Shown: positions 5,680 through 13,902 of the stretch, piece after piece | Position numbering within the stretch: the first letter of the stretch is position 1 | How the letters are laid out: each line of letters opens with the position of its first letter | Origin: a virus | Reading direction: 5' to 3' (one strand) | Length of the DNA: 31,978 nt | Virus record (IMG/VR): IMGVR_UViG_3300031974_003107 | Coordinates: 1-31,978 of that record | Made by a program: the position numbers and the translations under genes | Notes under the pieces: model-generated | Seen by the model: the letters and a program-made list of their open reading frames with translations, nothing else | Databases searched by the model: none | What the model was told of the DNA's origin: nothing

Positions 5680-5985
5680 ATGGCTAAGATTGAATCGGCA
5701 TTTGCATCCAACAACGTTGCTTCTGTACAGAATGCATTTGACTATGCTGCTGACCTTGCGGATGATGCATTTGTTTCTAACACGCCCGAGGCATATGCCA
5801 AGGCCGCCGATTTCAGCCTCATGCTGTTCGCCTTCGCTGAAAAGTGGGACTTCGATCTTAGCCCGATTGATTTTTCAGGTGCACCGACTTGCGAATTGTA
5901 CGAGCGGCGTGCGAAGGCAGAGGCTGTTGCTAGGGAAGATCAAGAGCGCCGCCGTCTCAACAAAGTTATGTTTGTCGGCTTCTAA
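5680..5985 (+). CDS. 101-aa protein, unknown, own promoter and terminator
   Basis: The ATG follows AACAAGGAGAGACACC. The protein is acidic and helical (NAFDYAADLADDAF, AYAKAADFSLMLFAFAEKW), with a charged C-terminal helix (EAVAREDQERRRLNK). No family is recognised. It is the only rightward gene between two long leftward blocks and has a complete transcription unit (promoter 5626-5654, terminator 6018-6049), the arrangement of a phage moron. An overlapping frame at 5690-5995 is Leu/Arg/His-rich and rejected as a shadow. Confidence 0.75.
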   Translation: MAKIESAFASNNVASVQNAFDYAADLADDAFVSNTPEAYAKAADFSLMLFAFAEKWDFDLSPIDFSGAPTCELYERRAKAEAVAREDQERRRLNKVMFVGF

Positions 5986-6017
5986 CTGCAATTAGGCATT
6001 GACCCGAATATATCGGA

Positions 6018-6049
6018 GAGGGTCGGGGTTATGCTCCGGCCCTTTCTTT
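6018..6049 (+). terminator. Intrinsic terminator of the 5680 gene
   Basis: GAGGGTCGG and CCGGCCCTT (6018-6026/6036-6044) pair over nine positions with G-U pairs, followed by TTTCTTTAT. The remaining bases to 6167 hold no credible gene. Confidence 0.7.
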
Positions 6050-6167
6050 ATGCGCCAAGATGTGTATGATGCAAGCATGCGTGAGACGGCCCCGGATGCC
6101 GCCATCTGAAAAGATGCGAACCACGCTAGGCGGGATCTGGTGATGCGCACACCATTTCCTGCCGCAC

Positions 6168-6593
6168 TTATTCCGGCTTCTGGTTTTGACCTACGTTGAC
6201 GTTCACGCCGCTTCCGGTTTTCTCAATCGTCCGGCCTACCACGTAACCGCCTAGCCCTACCGTTAGCAGGCCCCACATGCCTTCGGGGATTTCCAGGACT
6301 GCGACGGTCTGGATGCCGAACGCTTGCAGCCACGGGACTACGATATAGTTGTTTGCCAGGATAGCGCCGAACGTCAGCATAATAAGCGGTCGCCAGTTGC
6401 GCGCTAGCCAGCTCTCGCTTTGCGCCTCGGCCACCACTACGTCACGGGACGCCTCGACCAAGGCCGTTTCCTGGGCCAGCAATGCCAGCCGAAAATTGCT
6501 CTCGAACTCGGCCCGCTTGTCTGGATCCTCGATGTATTCGCTAATCAGGCTTGAAACAGGCCCGATGATGCGCTCAATAAATCTACCAATCAT
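6168..6593 (-). CDS. Holin, GTA/three-TM type
   Basis: The start is set at 6593 (MIGRFIERIIGPVSSLI) with CGGAGAG four bases upstream; the longer frame to 6686 overlaps the neighbouring gene and has no ribosome site. The 141-aa protein has an amphipathic N-terminal part, a charged helix (DPDKRAEFESNFRLALLAQE), then NWRPLIMLTFGAILANNYIV and GMWGLLTVGLGGYVVGRTIE as membrane segments. The NWRP turn followed by these helices is typical of the holin family found in gene-transfer agents and alphaproteobacterial phages (PF11351-like). It would form the inner-membrane lesion that releases or activates the endolysin. Confidence 0.75.
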   Translation of the reverse strand: MIGRFIERIIGPVSSLISEYIEDPDKRAEFESNFRLALLAQETALVEASRDVVVAEAQSESWLARNWRPLIMLTFGAILANNYIVVPWLQAFGIQTVAVLEIPEGMWGLLTVGLGGYVVGRTIEKTGSGVNVNVGQNQKPE

Positions 6594-6604
6594 GTCGCTC
6601 TCCG

Positions 6605-6880
6605 TTACCCAGCCCCGCCCGTAAACTTGATCCCAGCATAGGACAAGACAAAGGCAACCGCGCTTGCGATGCCGTGGCCGATCCACTTGGCCCGCTCTAA
6701 TGCCGTGATGCGCTCGTCATGCTTGGCAATGTATTCCGTGACCGCGCTATTGCGCTCGTGGCGCATTTCCTTATCAGCCTTTAGCCCAGCCTCGAAAGCG
6801 GCCAGCCGTTCAAGCGTTTCAATCTGCTTATCGCGGATTTCTTTGATTCCGTCTTCCAAGCGTTGCAGCTCATTGGTCAT
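6605..6880 (-). CDS. Coiled-coil membrane protein, XhlA-like lysis accessory
   Basis: This 91-aa protein consists of a long charged coiled coil (residues 1-65, ELQRLEDGIKEIRDKQIETL) and one C-terminal membrane segment (IGHGIASAVAFVLSYAGIKF). That layout is seen in haemolysin XhlA-like proteins that accompany phage holins and endolysins. The start overlaps the endolysin stop (ATGA). It could be a second holin component or an antiholin. Confidence 0.65.
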   Translation of the reverse strand: MTNELQRLEDGIKEIRDKQIETLERLAAFEAGLKADKEMRHERNSAVTEYIAKHDERITALERAKWIGHGIASAVAFVLSYAGIKFTGGAG

Positions 6881-7305
6881 GGCTTCCAGCCCTCCGGCAT
6901 AGCGTGCGAAAGGCCAAGATATTTCCCTTTAATCCGCGACCATGTGGCCGGGTTGTCAGGTGTGCGGTCTGTGCGCACATCGAGATGCATCATTGGGCCG
7001 GGCGTGGTGCCGGGATAGAACCCAATTCCAGAAGCGCCTGCACGCTTGGCCGCGTCGTACGCCCGGATGAATCCCTCGTTACCTAAACCCATAGGGAACA
7101 CGTCAGCCGCGCGCACCTCGCCCCATTTGTCAACGTTGTGCTGGGATAGATCATCGCGGCCACCGTGTCGGCCTAGCGCGTCGGCGTGCGGGCTAATCAT
7201 CACAGGAGCGCCCCAAATATCGCGAAAGTCGTCTAGCACTTCCAGGAGGTCTATTGACATAAGCTCCCACCACTCGCGGAACTCAGTTGGCCTAAAGTAT
7301 TTCAT
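6877..7305 (-). CDS. Endolysin, M15-type peptidase
   Basis: The 142-aa product has the zinc-site layout of M15 D-Ala-D-Ala-type peptidases: SQHN with His56, AADVF with Asp68, and MMHLDVR with His107, preceded by GIGFYPG. It would cleave peptidoglycan cross-links. No signal peptide is seen, so export would need the holin. It is the first gene after the tail fibre, and its leader contains a strong hairpin (7324-7353) before the ribosome site AGGCAGCAAC. Confidence 0.8.
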   Translation of the reverse strand: MKYFRPTEFREWWELMSIDLLEVLDDFRDIWGAPVMISPHADALGRHGGRDDLSQHNVDKWGEVRAADVFPMGLGNEGFIRAYDAAKRAGASGIGFYPGTTPGPMMHLDVRTDRTPDNPATWSRIKGKYLGLSHAMPEGWKP

Positions 7306-7323
7306 GTTGCTGCCTAATAGATG

Positions 7324-7353
7324 GTCGCGGCGTGCAATTGCAGAGGCCGCGAC
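7324..7353 (-). promoter_or_regulatory. Intergenic hairpin between tail fibre and endolysin
   Basis: GTCGCGGC pairs with GCCGCGAC over 8 bp. The loop contains the palindrome TGCAATTGCA. No T-tract follows, so it is more likely an mRNA stabiliser, processing site or weak attenuator than a terminator. Confidence 0.5.
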
Positions 7354-7365
7354 ACTATTGCCCGA

Positions 7366-10300
7366 TTATGACGCGATAAGGCCGTGGTTCTTGAGAGCCT
7401 TTACGATGTCGCTGATGCGATACGCGGTCGATCCAACGTTGCCGGTAAACGTGCTGTCGTCGTTAACGGCGGTGCCAGAGCCTGCGGTAAACCCGACAGT
7501 CTCCCCCGTGCCGGACTGCTGCGCGCCCAAAACCTTGGTGCCGCCATGCTTCAGGTCCGCGTTTACAAGATCCACGTCAGCCGCGCTGCCGTTAAGATCC
7601 GTGATCCTCAGATCGCCGCCAGATCCCTCTACAACGCCCAACTGCCAGCGCTGCGCGTACCCGCTATTCATCAGCCATAATTGGGTTGCGTCGTCCGCGC
7701 CAACAATAACAGTGGCGCTGCCCGGCCATGCTTTGGCGTCAGCGAGGGTTGCAGCAGTGTTGCCGAAGAAACCTTGATCGTTGCTTTCAACAGTAGAGTA
7801 TTTACCACGTTGAAACAGCTCGCCAATTCCCGTGGCGGTGTGCAGCGTGGCCGAATTCGGGTTATCAATGACTACGCCGCCCTCAAGGTAAACGTACCCG
7901 TCATCATTGTCGATAATCGAACCCGACCCAGCGTTCTTCGAGAGAACGCCCGCGTTCATCTTGAAGTAACACCCCGGGTTGCTGTTGGCCGTATGGTAAG
8001 CGTTGCCCTCCATAATGACTACCGAGGAAGATGCCGAGGTGTCTTTCAGCATGCCGCTGTTGACCGTAACAAACACGCGAGATGAAGATGTGCTCTCCAT
8101 CAGGAACATCGTGTCTGCCGTTTCGATGTTGGCCATGCCGATATTCAGGTGGACATCGCCAGCAGAACCAAACGCCTTGGCCCGGATGCCGAGGTCGCCT
8201 TTGAGCGACAGGGTGCCGAAATCGACCGTGAAGGCACGACCAGACACAGATGCGTTGTTCTGGATGTAGATGTTGTAGTCGGTGTCGTTCGTGTCACAGT
8301 AGATCGAAGCCAAGCCGATCCGAACGAAGTCGGGAAGTACGTCCGTCGAGCCAAGGTTGTTGATGATCAGGCCGTTGTCATACGCGCCGTTGAGGGAAAG
8401 CTTCCCGATGGTGGTGCGCGGAGCCTCAAGACTGATGCCCTCTTGCGTGGTGACACTGTTGCGGTAGTCGACAACGCAAGAGCCAACATACACGTCAAAG
8501 TATGCGACGTGGGTGTCGAATCCCGCCCCGGTGCAGTCACTGGCCATCACAGACTCAATATGCAGACCGCGCCCACAAATCTCACCGTTGCTGGTTGATA
8601 CGGTCGATGAGAACGCGTGACGGCAAGATATGGCTTGGATAACACCGATCTTTGCATTCCAGGAGCCAGAGACAGAGACGCCGTAACCCTGCCCGACGAA
8701 ATCACACTCACGGGCGCGAACATCGCCAACACGCGGGCGGATACAGTCTTGAATGATGAGGCCATTGCCCTCGGTGTGATGACAATCGAAGCGGTCAATA
8801 TCAGGCTCATAGAGCAGGTTCAGGACAAGGCCATTTTGCGCATTGGTGCCGCTGTTCAGATCATTGCCGACAATCTTTAGCTCACCGCGCACCTGGAACC
8901 TGTGATCCGTGTTGACCTTGCGAACCTGCGCGTTAGCTGCTGTGGTAAACGACGATACGAGCACAGGCGTTGTCAGCGTGAGGGTGTTGCTGGCAATGCT
9001 TTCAATCGTAGTCCACTGGCTTTGCTTGCCCGTATTGCCGCTCGACACAGCAGCCGTATCATCAGAGATTAGGATCGTATCACCAGCGGCAAGCCCGGTT
9101 GCATCCGTGACCGTGACCGTGTTGGATCCGCCCGCAGCGTTGCCGGTCAAGTTCCAGTCACCCGAGCCGCTGTCATTATCTAGGGCGCTGTTGATTTCCA
9201 TGAAGTTCACAACGCCCGTGGGGTTGTGGTTGGAGATATCAAAGGACGGATCTACCCATTTGACGTTACCGGCAATCGTGCGGGTAAACGGAGTGTCCAG
9301 GCGAACGGCATGCCCGCCAAAGTCCAGCCAAACGTCATTTGCCTCACAGTACGTAATAGCCGCGCCAATGGTGCTGTCGTCGTTGGTCGATCCGTCCGCA
9401 ACAACTCCAAACCATCGGATGTCATAGCAGTCACCGTCAACTCGGCGACGCCAAACGCCGCTTGCGCCCGTAACGTCAGAAGACGGAGGAACAATAACGC
9501 CCTCACTAGGGTCGCCCGTTACAAGAGCCGACTGGTCGCCCGACTGCCACACGAAATGGCCACCGCGCGCCGTGTCCTCTACGTAAACAGACGAATACAG
9601 CCCTGCGGACAGTGCCTTCAGCGCCGTGTAATTTGCTACGCGCTGGTTATCGTTATAAGCCTTGATGGACTGCTGAGACGCAAGCTTTGTGGCGCTGTCA
9701 GACGTTAAATCGTCCTCGTCAAGGAATGACGTGCCCGCAATCGTTCCGTTTAGCGTAAGGGATCCGTTAAACGTCCAGTTTCCAGTGATTGTCTCATTGG
9801 CCGCGCCCAGCAGGTCACCCGCGCCCGCAGGAGTCGCAAACGTCAGATTGCCAGCGCCGTCAGTCGTTACAACCTGCCCCGCCGCTCCGTCAGAGGTCGG
9901 CGCAGTGAAGGCGTCCACAAAAGCTTGCAGATTATCGTCATGCGCTAACACGTCAGAGCCGATTGCGACGCCGAGAGACGCGCGCAGCGTTGCCCCGCTC
10001 TCAACAACAAAATCCGTACCGTCGCCAATGATAACCCCGCCATCCGTAGGCGTGAGCCCCGAAATATCCTGCAAGTCTCCGTCAAGCTCAAGCGCAGTCC
10101 CGGCAAACGCCAAACCAGTGCCCAGCGTCATAAAGTTGACTTGGCCCGCGCTGTCATCCCAGAAAACCAGCCGGTCAGCGTTCGGATCTGTCACAACGCC
10201 CGCGAATGACACGTTGCCCAGCGTCAAGCCCGCGAAGGTTGGGCTGCTCGTCGTCAGGAGTGATTGGTCGCCCTGGAAAGTGATTACCGGGTAGCAAGTC

Positions 10301-10578
10301 AGGCTTGCAATCGGCACATTATCCTCATTGTGCGGCGTCACTGTTTCCGCAGAGTTGGTCAGGGTGACTTTAATGTCCCCGCCCGCGTCATTTACCCATA
10401 CCACTACAACGCCATTGGCGTCTGCGATTGCCGGGTTGGCAGATGCGGTGCCTAGCCCGCTTTCGGTGTAAATCGCGCGCGGCGTGGTTGTCCCTGCGTC
10501 GTACACGTTAAGCTTTGCCCCGCTATAGGGCGCGCCGTTCGTGTCTACAGCCTGCACAAAAATAGGTTTAGCAGCCAT
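7366..10578 (-). CDS. Tail fibre / tailspike protein
   Basis: This 1070-aa protein is the likely receptor-binding protein. Residues 1-100 (IFVQAVDTNGAPYSGAKLNV) resemble a virion-attachment head. About 100-310 is low-complexity beta repeats with NWTFNGSLTLNG-type motifs seen in phage fibres. From about 390, RWFGVVADGSTNDDSTIGAA matches the GAxGDGxTDDTxAIQ start of pectate-lyase-like spike helices, and a long region rich in I, G, N, V and D follows. The C-terminus (TGNVGSTAYRISDIVKALKNHG) looks like a trimer-closing tip. No catalytic residues could be assigned. Ribosome site TTGGAG. Last structural gene before lysis. Confidence 0.85.
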   Translation of the reverse strand: MAAKPIFVQAVDTNGAPYSGAKLNVYDAGTTTPRAIYTESGLGTASANPAIADANGVVVVWVNDAGGDIKVTLTNSAETVTPHNEDNVPIASLTCYPVITFQGDQSLLTTSSPTFAGLTLGNVSFAGVVTDPNADRLVFWDDSAGQVNFMTLGTGLAFAGTALELDGDLQDISGLTPTDGGVIIGDGTDFVVESGATLRASLGVAIGSDVLAHDDNLQAFVDAFTAPTSDGAAGQVVTTDGAGNLTFATPAGAGDLLGAANETITGNWTFNGSLTLNGTIAGTSFLDEDDLTSDSATKLASQQSIKAYNDNQRVANYTALKALSAGLYSSVYVEDTARGGHFVWQSGDQSALVTGDPSEGVIVPPSSDVTGASGVWRRRVDGDCYDIRWFGVVADGSTNDDSTIGAAITYCEANDVWLDFGGHAVRLDTPFTRTIAGNVKWVDPSFDISNHNPTGVVNFMEINSALDNDSGSGDWNLTGNAAGGSNTVTVTDATGLAAGDTILISDDTAAVSSGNTGKQSQWTTIESIASNTLTLTTPVLVSSFTTAANAQVRKVNTDHRFQVRGELKIVGNDLNSGTNAQNGLVLNLLYEPDIDRFDCHHTEGNGLIIQDCIRPRVGDVRARECDFVGQGYGVSVSGSWNAKIGVIQAISCRHAFSSTVSTSNGEICGRGLHIESVMASDCTGAGFDTHVAYFDVYVGSCVVDYRNSVTTQEGISLEAPRTTIGKLSLNGAYDNGLIINNLGSTDVLPDFVRIGLASIYCDTNDTDYNIYIQNNASVSGRAFTVDFGTLSLKGDLGIRAKAFGSAGDVHLNIGMANIETADTMFLMESTSSSRVFVTVNSGMLKDTSASSSVVIMEGNAYHTANSNPGCYFKMNAGVLSKNAGSGSIIDNDDGYVYLEGGVVIDNPNSATLHTATGIGELFQRGKYSTVESNDQGFFGNTAATLADAKAWPGSATVIVGADDATQLWLMNSGYAQRWQLGVVEGSGGDLRITDLNGSAADVDLVNADLKHGGTKVLGAQQSGTGETVGFTAGSGTAVNDDSTFTGNVGSTAYRISDIVKALKNHGLIAS

Positions 10579-10590
10579 TTATAAAACTCC

Positions 10591-10614
10591 AATAAAAAAA
10601 CCCGCTCAGGGGCG
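10591..10614 (-). terminator. Possible weak terminator before tail fibre gene
   Basis: On the minus strand GC-rich sequence (GCCCCTGAGCGGG) is followed by seven Ts. The adjoining stem is only 3-4 bp, though a stronger GGGC/GCCC hairpin lies just upstream. It may cause only partial termination before the fibre gene. Confidence 0.3.
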
Positions 10615-10646
10615 CCGCCCGCGTCCTGCACGGCATATGGATGAAC

Positions 10647-12737
10647 TCAAGATCCGCTTAGAAAGAAACCAGCGCCCTGCCCCGCAAGCACATCAGCAAC
10701 AGGCGCAGGTCCCTGAGAAGCCCGGTACACGCTGTCCATCTCGCTAAGGAAACGCTGCACAGCGGGGTCACTGCGACTTGTCGCCATAAGCAATCGTGCC
10801 AGATCGGCAGCAGCCTCTGGATCGTCACCACGAACAGCACCGGCAAGACGATGCCGAGCCATAAGCGTTCCAGAAGTATCCTCTACCAGATCGCCCGCGA
10901 ACTGCCTTCCTGCCCCCATCAACGCCGCCTGAGCATCCCGTCGGCCTTGCTGGCGGGCGTCCGTTGAGGAGTTAACCTCACGGCTAGCCACATTTTCAAA
11001 ACTGGCTCGGCGGTTTTCGCGCATGATGGTGTTCATCAGCTCATCGCCCGCTTCATCGCCCAGAACGATTTTCAATCGGTCGCGAACAATTGCTCGATTG
11101 AGCCGTGCGGCAGGGTTCCCGGTCTCCGCAGCGCCAGAAATTCTCTGATCCATCGCATCTGCCACACCTGCCAAGAAATTGCGCTGCTCTGACTGTGATC
11201 GCGAGCCATTGGCAAAGAATCTGCGCAACGCCCTCTCCTGCTGGGCACCCGGGCGGAATGCGCGCTGACCGAGTTCAAAAGCCTCCTCGTCACGGGCGGA
11301 TGAGCGCCACATTTGAGCGGCTTGGCGGTACTCAGGAGACTGCCGACTGATCTGATCGCGCATTTCTCGCGCCAAGTTCCAAAGACTGCCGGGGTTTTCA
11401 CCCTGCCGAGAGAGCCTTCGCGCCTCATTCTCTACAGCTCTGGCCAGCGCTCGCACGTCTCCCAATCTAATTTGATCTGGCATCCCGTCAGCATCGTCAG
11501 CGAATGCCGACAAGGCCACGCGAGCGTCGCCATCTCTTGCGGCCAGCTCGTCTGCATTTCGGAACGTCACGCCAGCCCGATTGGCTTGGCGAACCATCTC
11601 TCGCAGCCGAGGCGTCATGCGGCCCTGAACATCGTCAGCAGCATTGAACAGTGGGCGCGCTTGGGCTCGAATATCGTCTAGCTGAAGCAAAGCGCCAGCG
11701 CCACCCCGAGACCCGGTAGAACCCTCCACAGCATCAGCAAGTCGCTGCGCTCTACCGGCTTGGCGTTCAGACACTGCATCTCTGATAACAGCTTGGGCAT
11801 CATCGCCCATGCCTGCCAAGCCGATTGCAGTGGACTGTGCACGAGGGTTTTGCGCGGTCTCTGCCAGAAAATCACCGTCCAGAGCGGTTACGTCATCGAC
11901 GGTCAACCCTGCGCGCTCGGCTGCTTGCGTGCCGCGCGATACATTGCGGTTGCGCAAACTGCCATACAAGCGCCCATTTAAACCCGTCGCCCCACGCACG
12001 GCAGGCCCCATGAACAGGCCAAGCGTTCCGCCTTGAATGCCGCTCTCGAGGCGTCCATGATCATCGCCCTCTCCAATACCGACAACAGCGCCAGAGCCTC
12101 CGGATGTCAGGGCGGACATCAGGTACGGATGACGGCTAGCGAAGTTCAGCATCTGACGGGTCATGCCGGGAAAGCGCCGGGACAGCGAGCCAGCGACACC
12201 TGCCCCCGTTGCTCCACCGCCCGCAATCTCCAACAAGAATGAAGTGACTGGAGCATCCTCGCGGTTGCGAGCCAGACCTTCTCGGGCAGCGTCTGTGTTC
12301 TCCCGGTAAGCAGCCCCAGGATCGTTGCCGGTTGCTCCTGCCGCCAAGGCAGCCGTGCCGCCCATCACCTCATCTCCAAAGCCCAACGTACTGCCCTGGA
12401 ATGCCATCTGTGCGGCAGGCATCTCGTCCGCCAAAATCTCGGCAGGCGAACCGTCCATGCGTGTCGCGCGGTCAACCATGCGGGCAGCGCCCGTCACCAT
12501 CGTGCCCAGCGGATCACTAATCAGGTTGAGGGCATCCCTGCGCACATCGCCCCCTGAAGGCATCCCCGGCATCCAATTGCCTCGACGCTGCCCCGGCTCA
12601 GATAGCGGAGCCGCTTCACCCCGGCGGCGGGCCAACTCCGCACGCGCCTGCTCCGGCGTGATTTGTGCGGGCTGCTGTCTAGCTGCACGGCGGCGCTCAA
12701 GCTCCGCGCGGGCCTGCTCAGGCGTAATCTGCTGCAT
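10647..12737 (-). CDS. Large internal virion / DNA ejection protein
   Basis: This 696-aa protein starts at 12737, just after the upstream stop; a longer frame begins inside the upstream gene. The N-terminus holds two copies of QITPEQARAELxRRR (residues 3-17 and 24-38). The body is alanine- and arginine-rich and helical, with a glycine-rich hydrophobic stretch around residues 110-250 (MAFQGSTLGFGDEVMGGTAA, then AGGGATGAGVAGSL) that could insert into membrane. Its position between other internal proteins and the fibre corresponds to the P22 gp16/gp20 slot. Ejection function is inferred from position and composition, not from a catalytic motif. Confidence 0.7.
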   Translation of the reverse strand: MQQITPEQARAELERRRAARQQPAQITPEQARAELARRRGEAAPLSEPGQRRGNWMPGMPSGGDVRRDALNLISDPLGTMVTGAARMVDRATRMDGSPAEILADEMPAAQMAFQGSTLGFGDEVMGGTAALAAGATGNDPGAAYRENTDAAREGLARNREDAPVTSFLLEIAGGGATGAGVAGSLSRRFPGMTRQMLNFASRHPYLMSALTSGGSGAVVGIGEGDDHGRLESGIQGGTLGLFMGPAVRGATGLNGRLYGSLRNRNVSRGTQAAERAGLTVDDVTALDGDFLAETAQNPRAQSTAIGLAGMGDDAQAVIRDAVSERQAGRAQRLADAVEGSTGSRGGAGALLQLDDIRAQARPLFNAADDVQGRMTPRLREMVRQANRAGVTFRNADELAARDGDARVALSAFADDADGMPDQIRLGDVRALARAVENEARRLSRQGENPGSLWNLAREMRDQISRQSPEYRQAAQMWRSSARDEEAFELGQRAFRPGAQQERALRRFFANGSRSQSEQRNFLAGVADAMDQRISGAAETGNPAARLNRAIVRDRLKIVLGDEAGDELMNTIMRENRRASFENVASREVNSSTDARQQGRRDAQAALMGAGRQFAGDLVEDTSGTLMARHRLAGAVRGDDPEAAADLARLLMATSRSDPAVQRFLSEMDSVYRASQGPAPVADVLAGQGAGFFLSGS

Positions 12738-12738
12738 A

Positions 12739-13899
12739 TCAGTTGCCCCCGTTGGCGATGCGCTCAAGTTCTTCATCAGACATGCTGGCCAGTGCTGGCA
12801 TCTCCGGCGGGCTCACAAATTGCGGGACCGCTTGGCGCGTTGGAAAGCCGCGCTGCTCTGCCTGCTCGGCAAATGGCGCGATGCGCTCCTGCGCGACTCG
12901 CTGCTGCTGCCCAAAGAGCATTTCGGCGCGCCGCACAAAATCCGCGCGCTGATCCGGTGTAAGGCGCTCGCCGTTAACAATTCTGTTGTAAAAGCTCTGC
13001 ACCCGCTGATCGACACCGCCAGCGTTCTGAGCTGTCGCAAACTCACCCTCACGCACAGTTGACCCCGGGTCGAGCATCTTCATGTAGTTGAAGATCAAAG
13101 CGAGATCGCCCGCAGCACTCGGATCCTGCGCGGACGCCGCAATGCGAGAATACGCCTCCTCAACCTTGCGATAGCTCGCAATCATGCCCTCAGCGTCATC
13201 ACGCAAGCTATTAATATCACCCCATGACGGCTGGCCAGCCGCAGCCTCGTCCATTTCGAACCTGCGCCGGTCTGTAACGGCATTCATGCGGCTTGTGTCC
13301 GCGTTCTGCCGTTCTATGGCTCGGTTTGATTCCGCATTCGGGTTAATCGGGCCTTGGGTCAGGCGGCCACCTTGATAGGATGCGAGAACTTCGTTTTCAG
13401 CCTGCATCTGCGGGGCGTAAGCATCAAATACGGCTTGCGCATCAGTGACACGAGACGAAAGGACGGCAAGCACAGCATCAGACGACGCGGGGTCGCTTAG
13501 GAGTTGGTCATATCGTTCGATTTCTTCAGCCGGGACGCCCATTTGCATCAGGCGCGGGGCCTCAGAGCGGAAAGCAATAGAGCGCTGCTCAACGGGAACG
13601 TCGCGCAGTGAATTGGCCACACTACCAACTACGCCAAAAATCTCTTGCTGCCGCGCGCGCTCTTGTGTGTCCATTGTTGACACTTGGTCGCGGAAAGCCC
13701 CCATAATGTCAGCGTTGCCGGATCCTATCGCAAGGTTCTGCGCAAGCTCCCGGTCGCCCTGCATCAGAGCGCCTTGCACCTTTGCCGCCGTGTTCTGCAT
13801 CCCGCGCTGCTCTTGCATGGCCTGGGCCTGCTGCTGCTGCTGGTTAAGCTGGTTGCGGTATTCTTGGCCCGCCAAAAATGCGTTAATCACCTGAGACAT
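12739..13899 (-). CDS. Internal virion protein, ejection-type
   Basis: The 386-aa protein has a Gln-rich helical N-terminus (NQLNQQQQQAQAMQEQRG), a long helical centre and a conserved-looking segment LIFNYMKMLDPGSTVREGEF, then NRIVNGERLTPDQRADF at about residues 310-326. I know this segment from predicted internal or structural proteins of many podoviruses of marine and soil bacteria. It sits in the P22 gp7/gp20/gp16 ejection cluster. A role inside the capsid in DNA delivery is likely but inferred. Confidence 0.7.
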   Translation of the reverse strand: MSQVINAFLAGQEYRNQLNQQQQQAQAMQEQRGMQNTAAKVQGALMQGDRELAQNLAIGSGNADIMGAFRDQVSTMDTQERARQQEIFGVVGSVANSLRDVPVEQRSIAFRSEAPRLMQMGVPAEEIERYDQLLSDPASSDAVLAVLSSRVTDAQAVFDAYAPQMQAENEVLASYQGGRLTQGPINPNAESNRAIERQNADTSRMNAVTDRRRFEMDEAAAGQPSWGDINSLRDDAEGMIASYRKVEEAYSRIAASAQDPSAAGDLALIFNYMKMLDPGSTVREGEFATAQNAGGVDQRVQSFYNRIVNGERLTPDQRADFVRRAEMLFGQQQRVAQERIAPFAEQAEQRGFPTRQAVPQFVSPPEMPALASMSDEELERIANGGN

Positions 13900-13902
13900 T
13901 GT

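Noticed and set aside
6050-6167. Open minus-strand frame after the holin gene (CGRKWCAHHQIPP...)
   Set aside because: It has no start codon in frame and lies behind a stop; it may be a remnant but cannot be supported.
7046-7777. 243-aa plus-strand ORF opposite the fibre and endolysin
   Set aside because: A shadow: Ser/Pro/Arg-rich, overlaps two well-supported genes, no ribosome site.
9689-10294. 201-aa plus-strand ORF opposite the tail fibre
   Set aside because: Ser/Pro/Val low-complexity shadow of beta-repeat coding sequence.
12325-13062. 245-aa plus-strand ORF opposite internal virion genes
   Set aside because: Antisense frame in GC-rich helical coding sequence, Ala/Arg/Ser-rich, with no motif.
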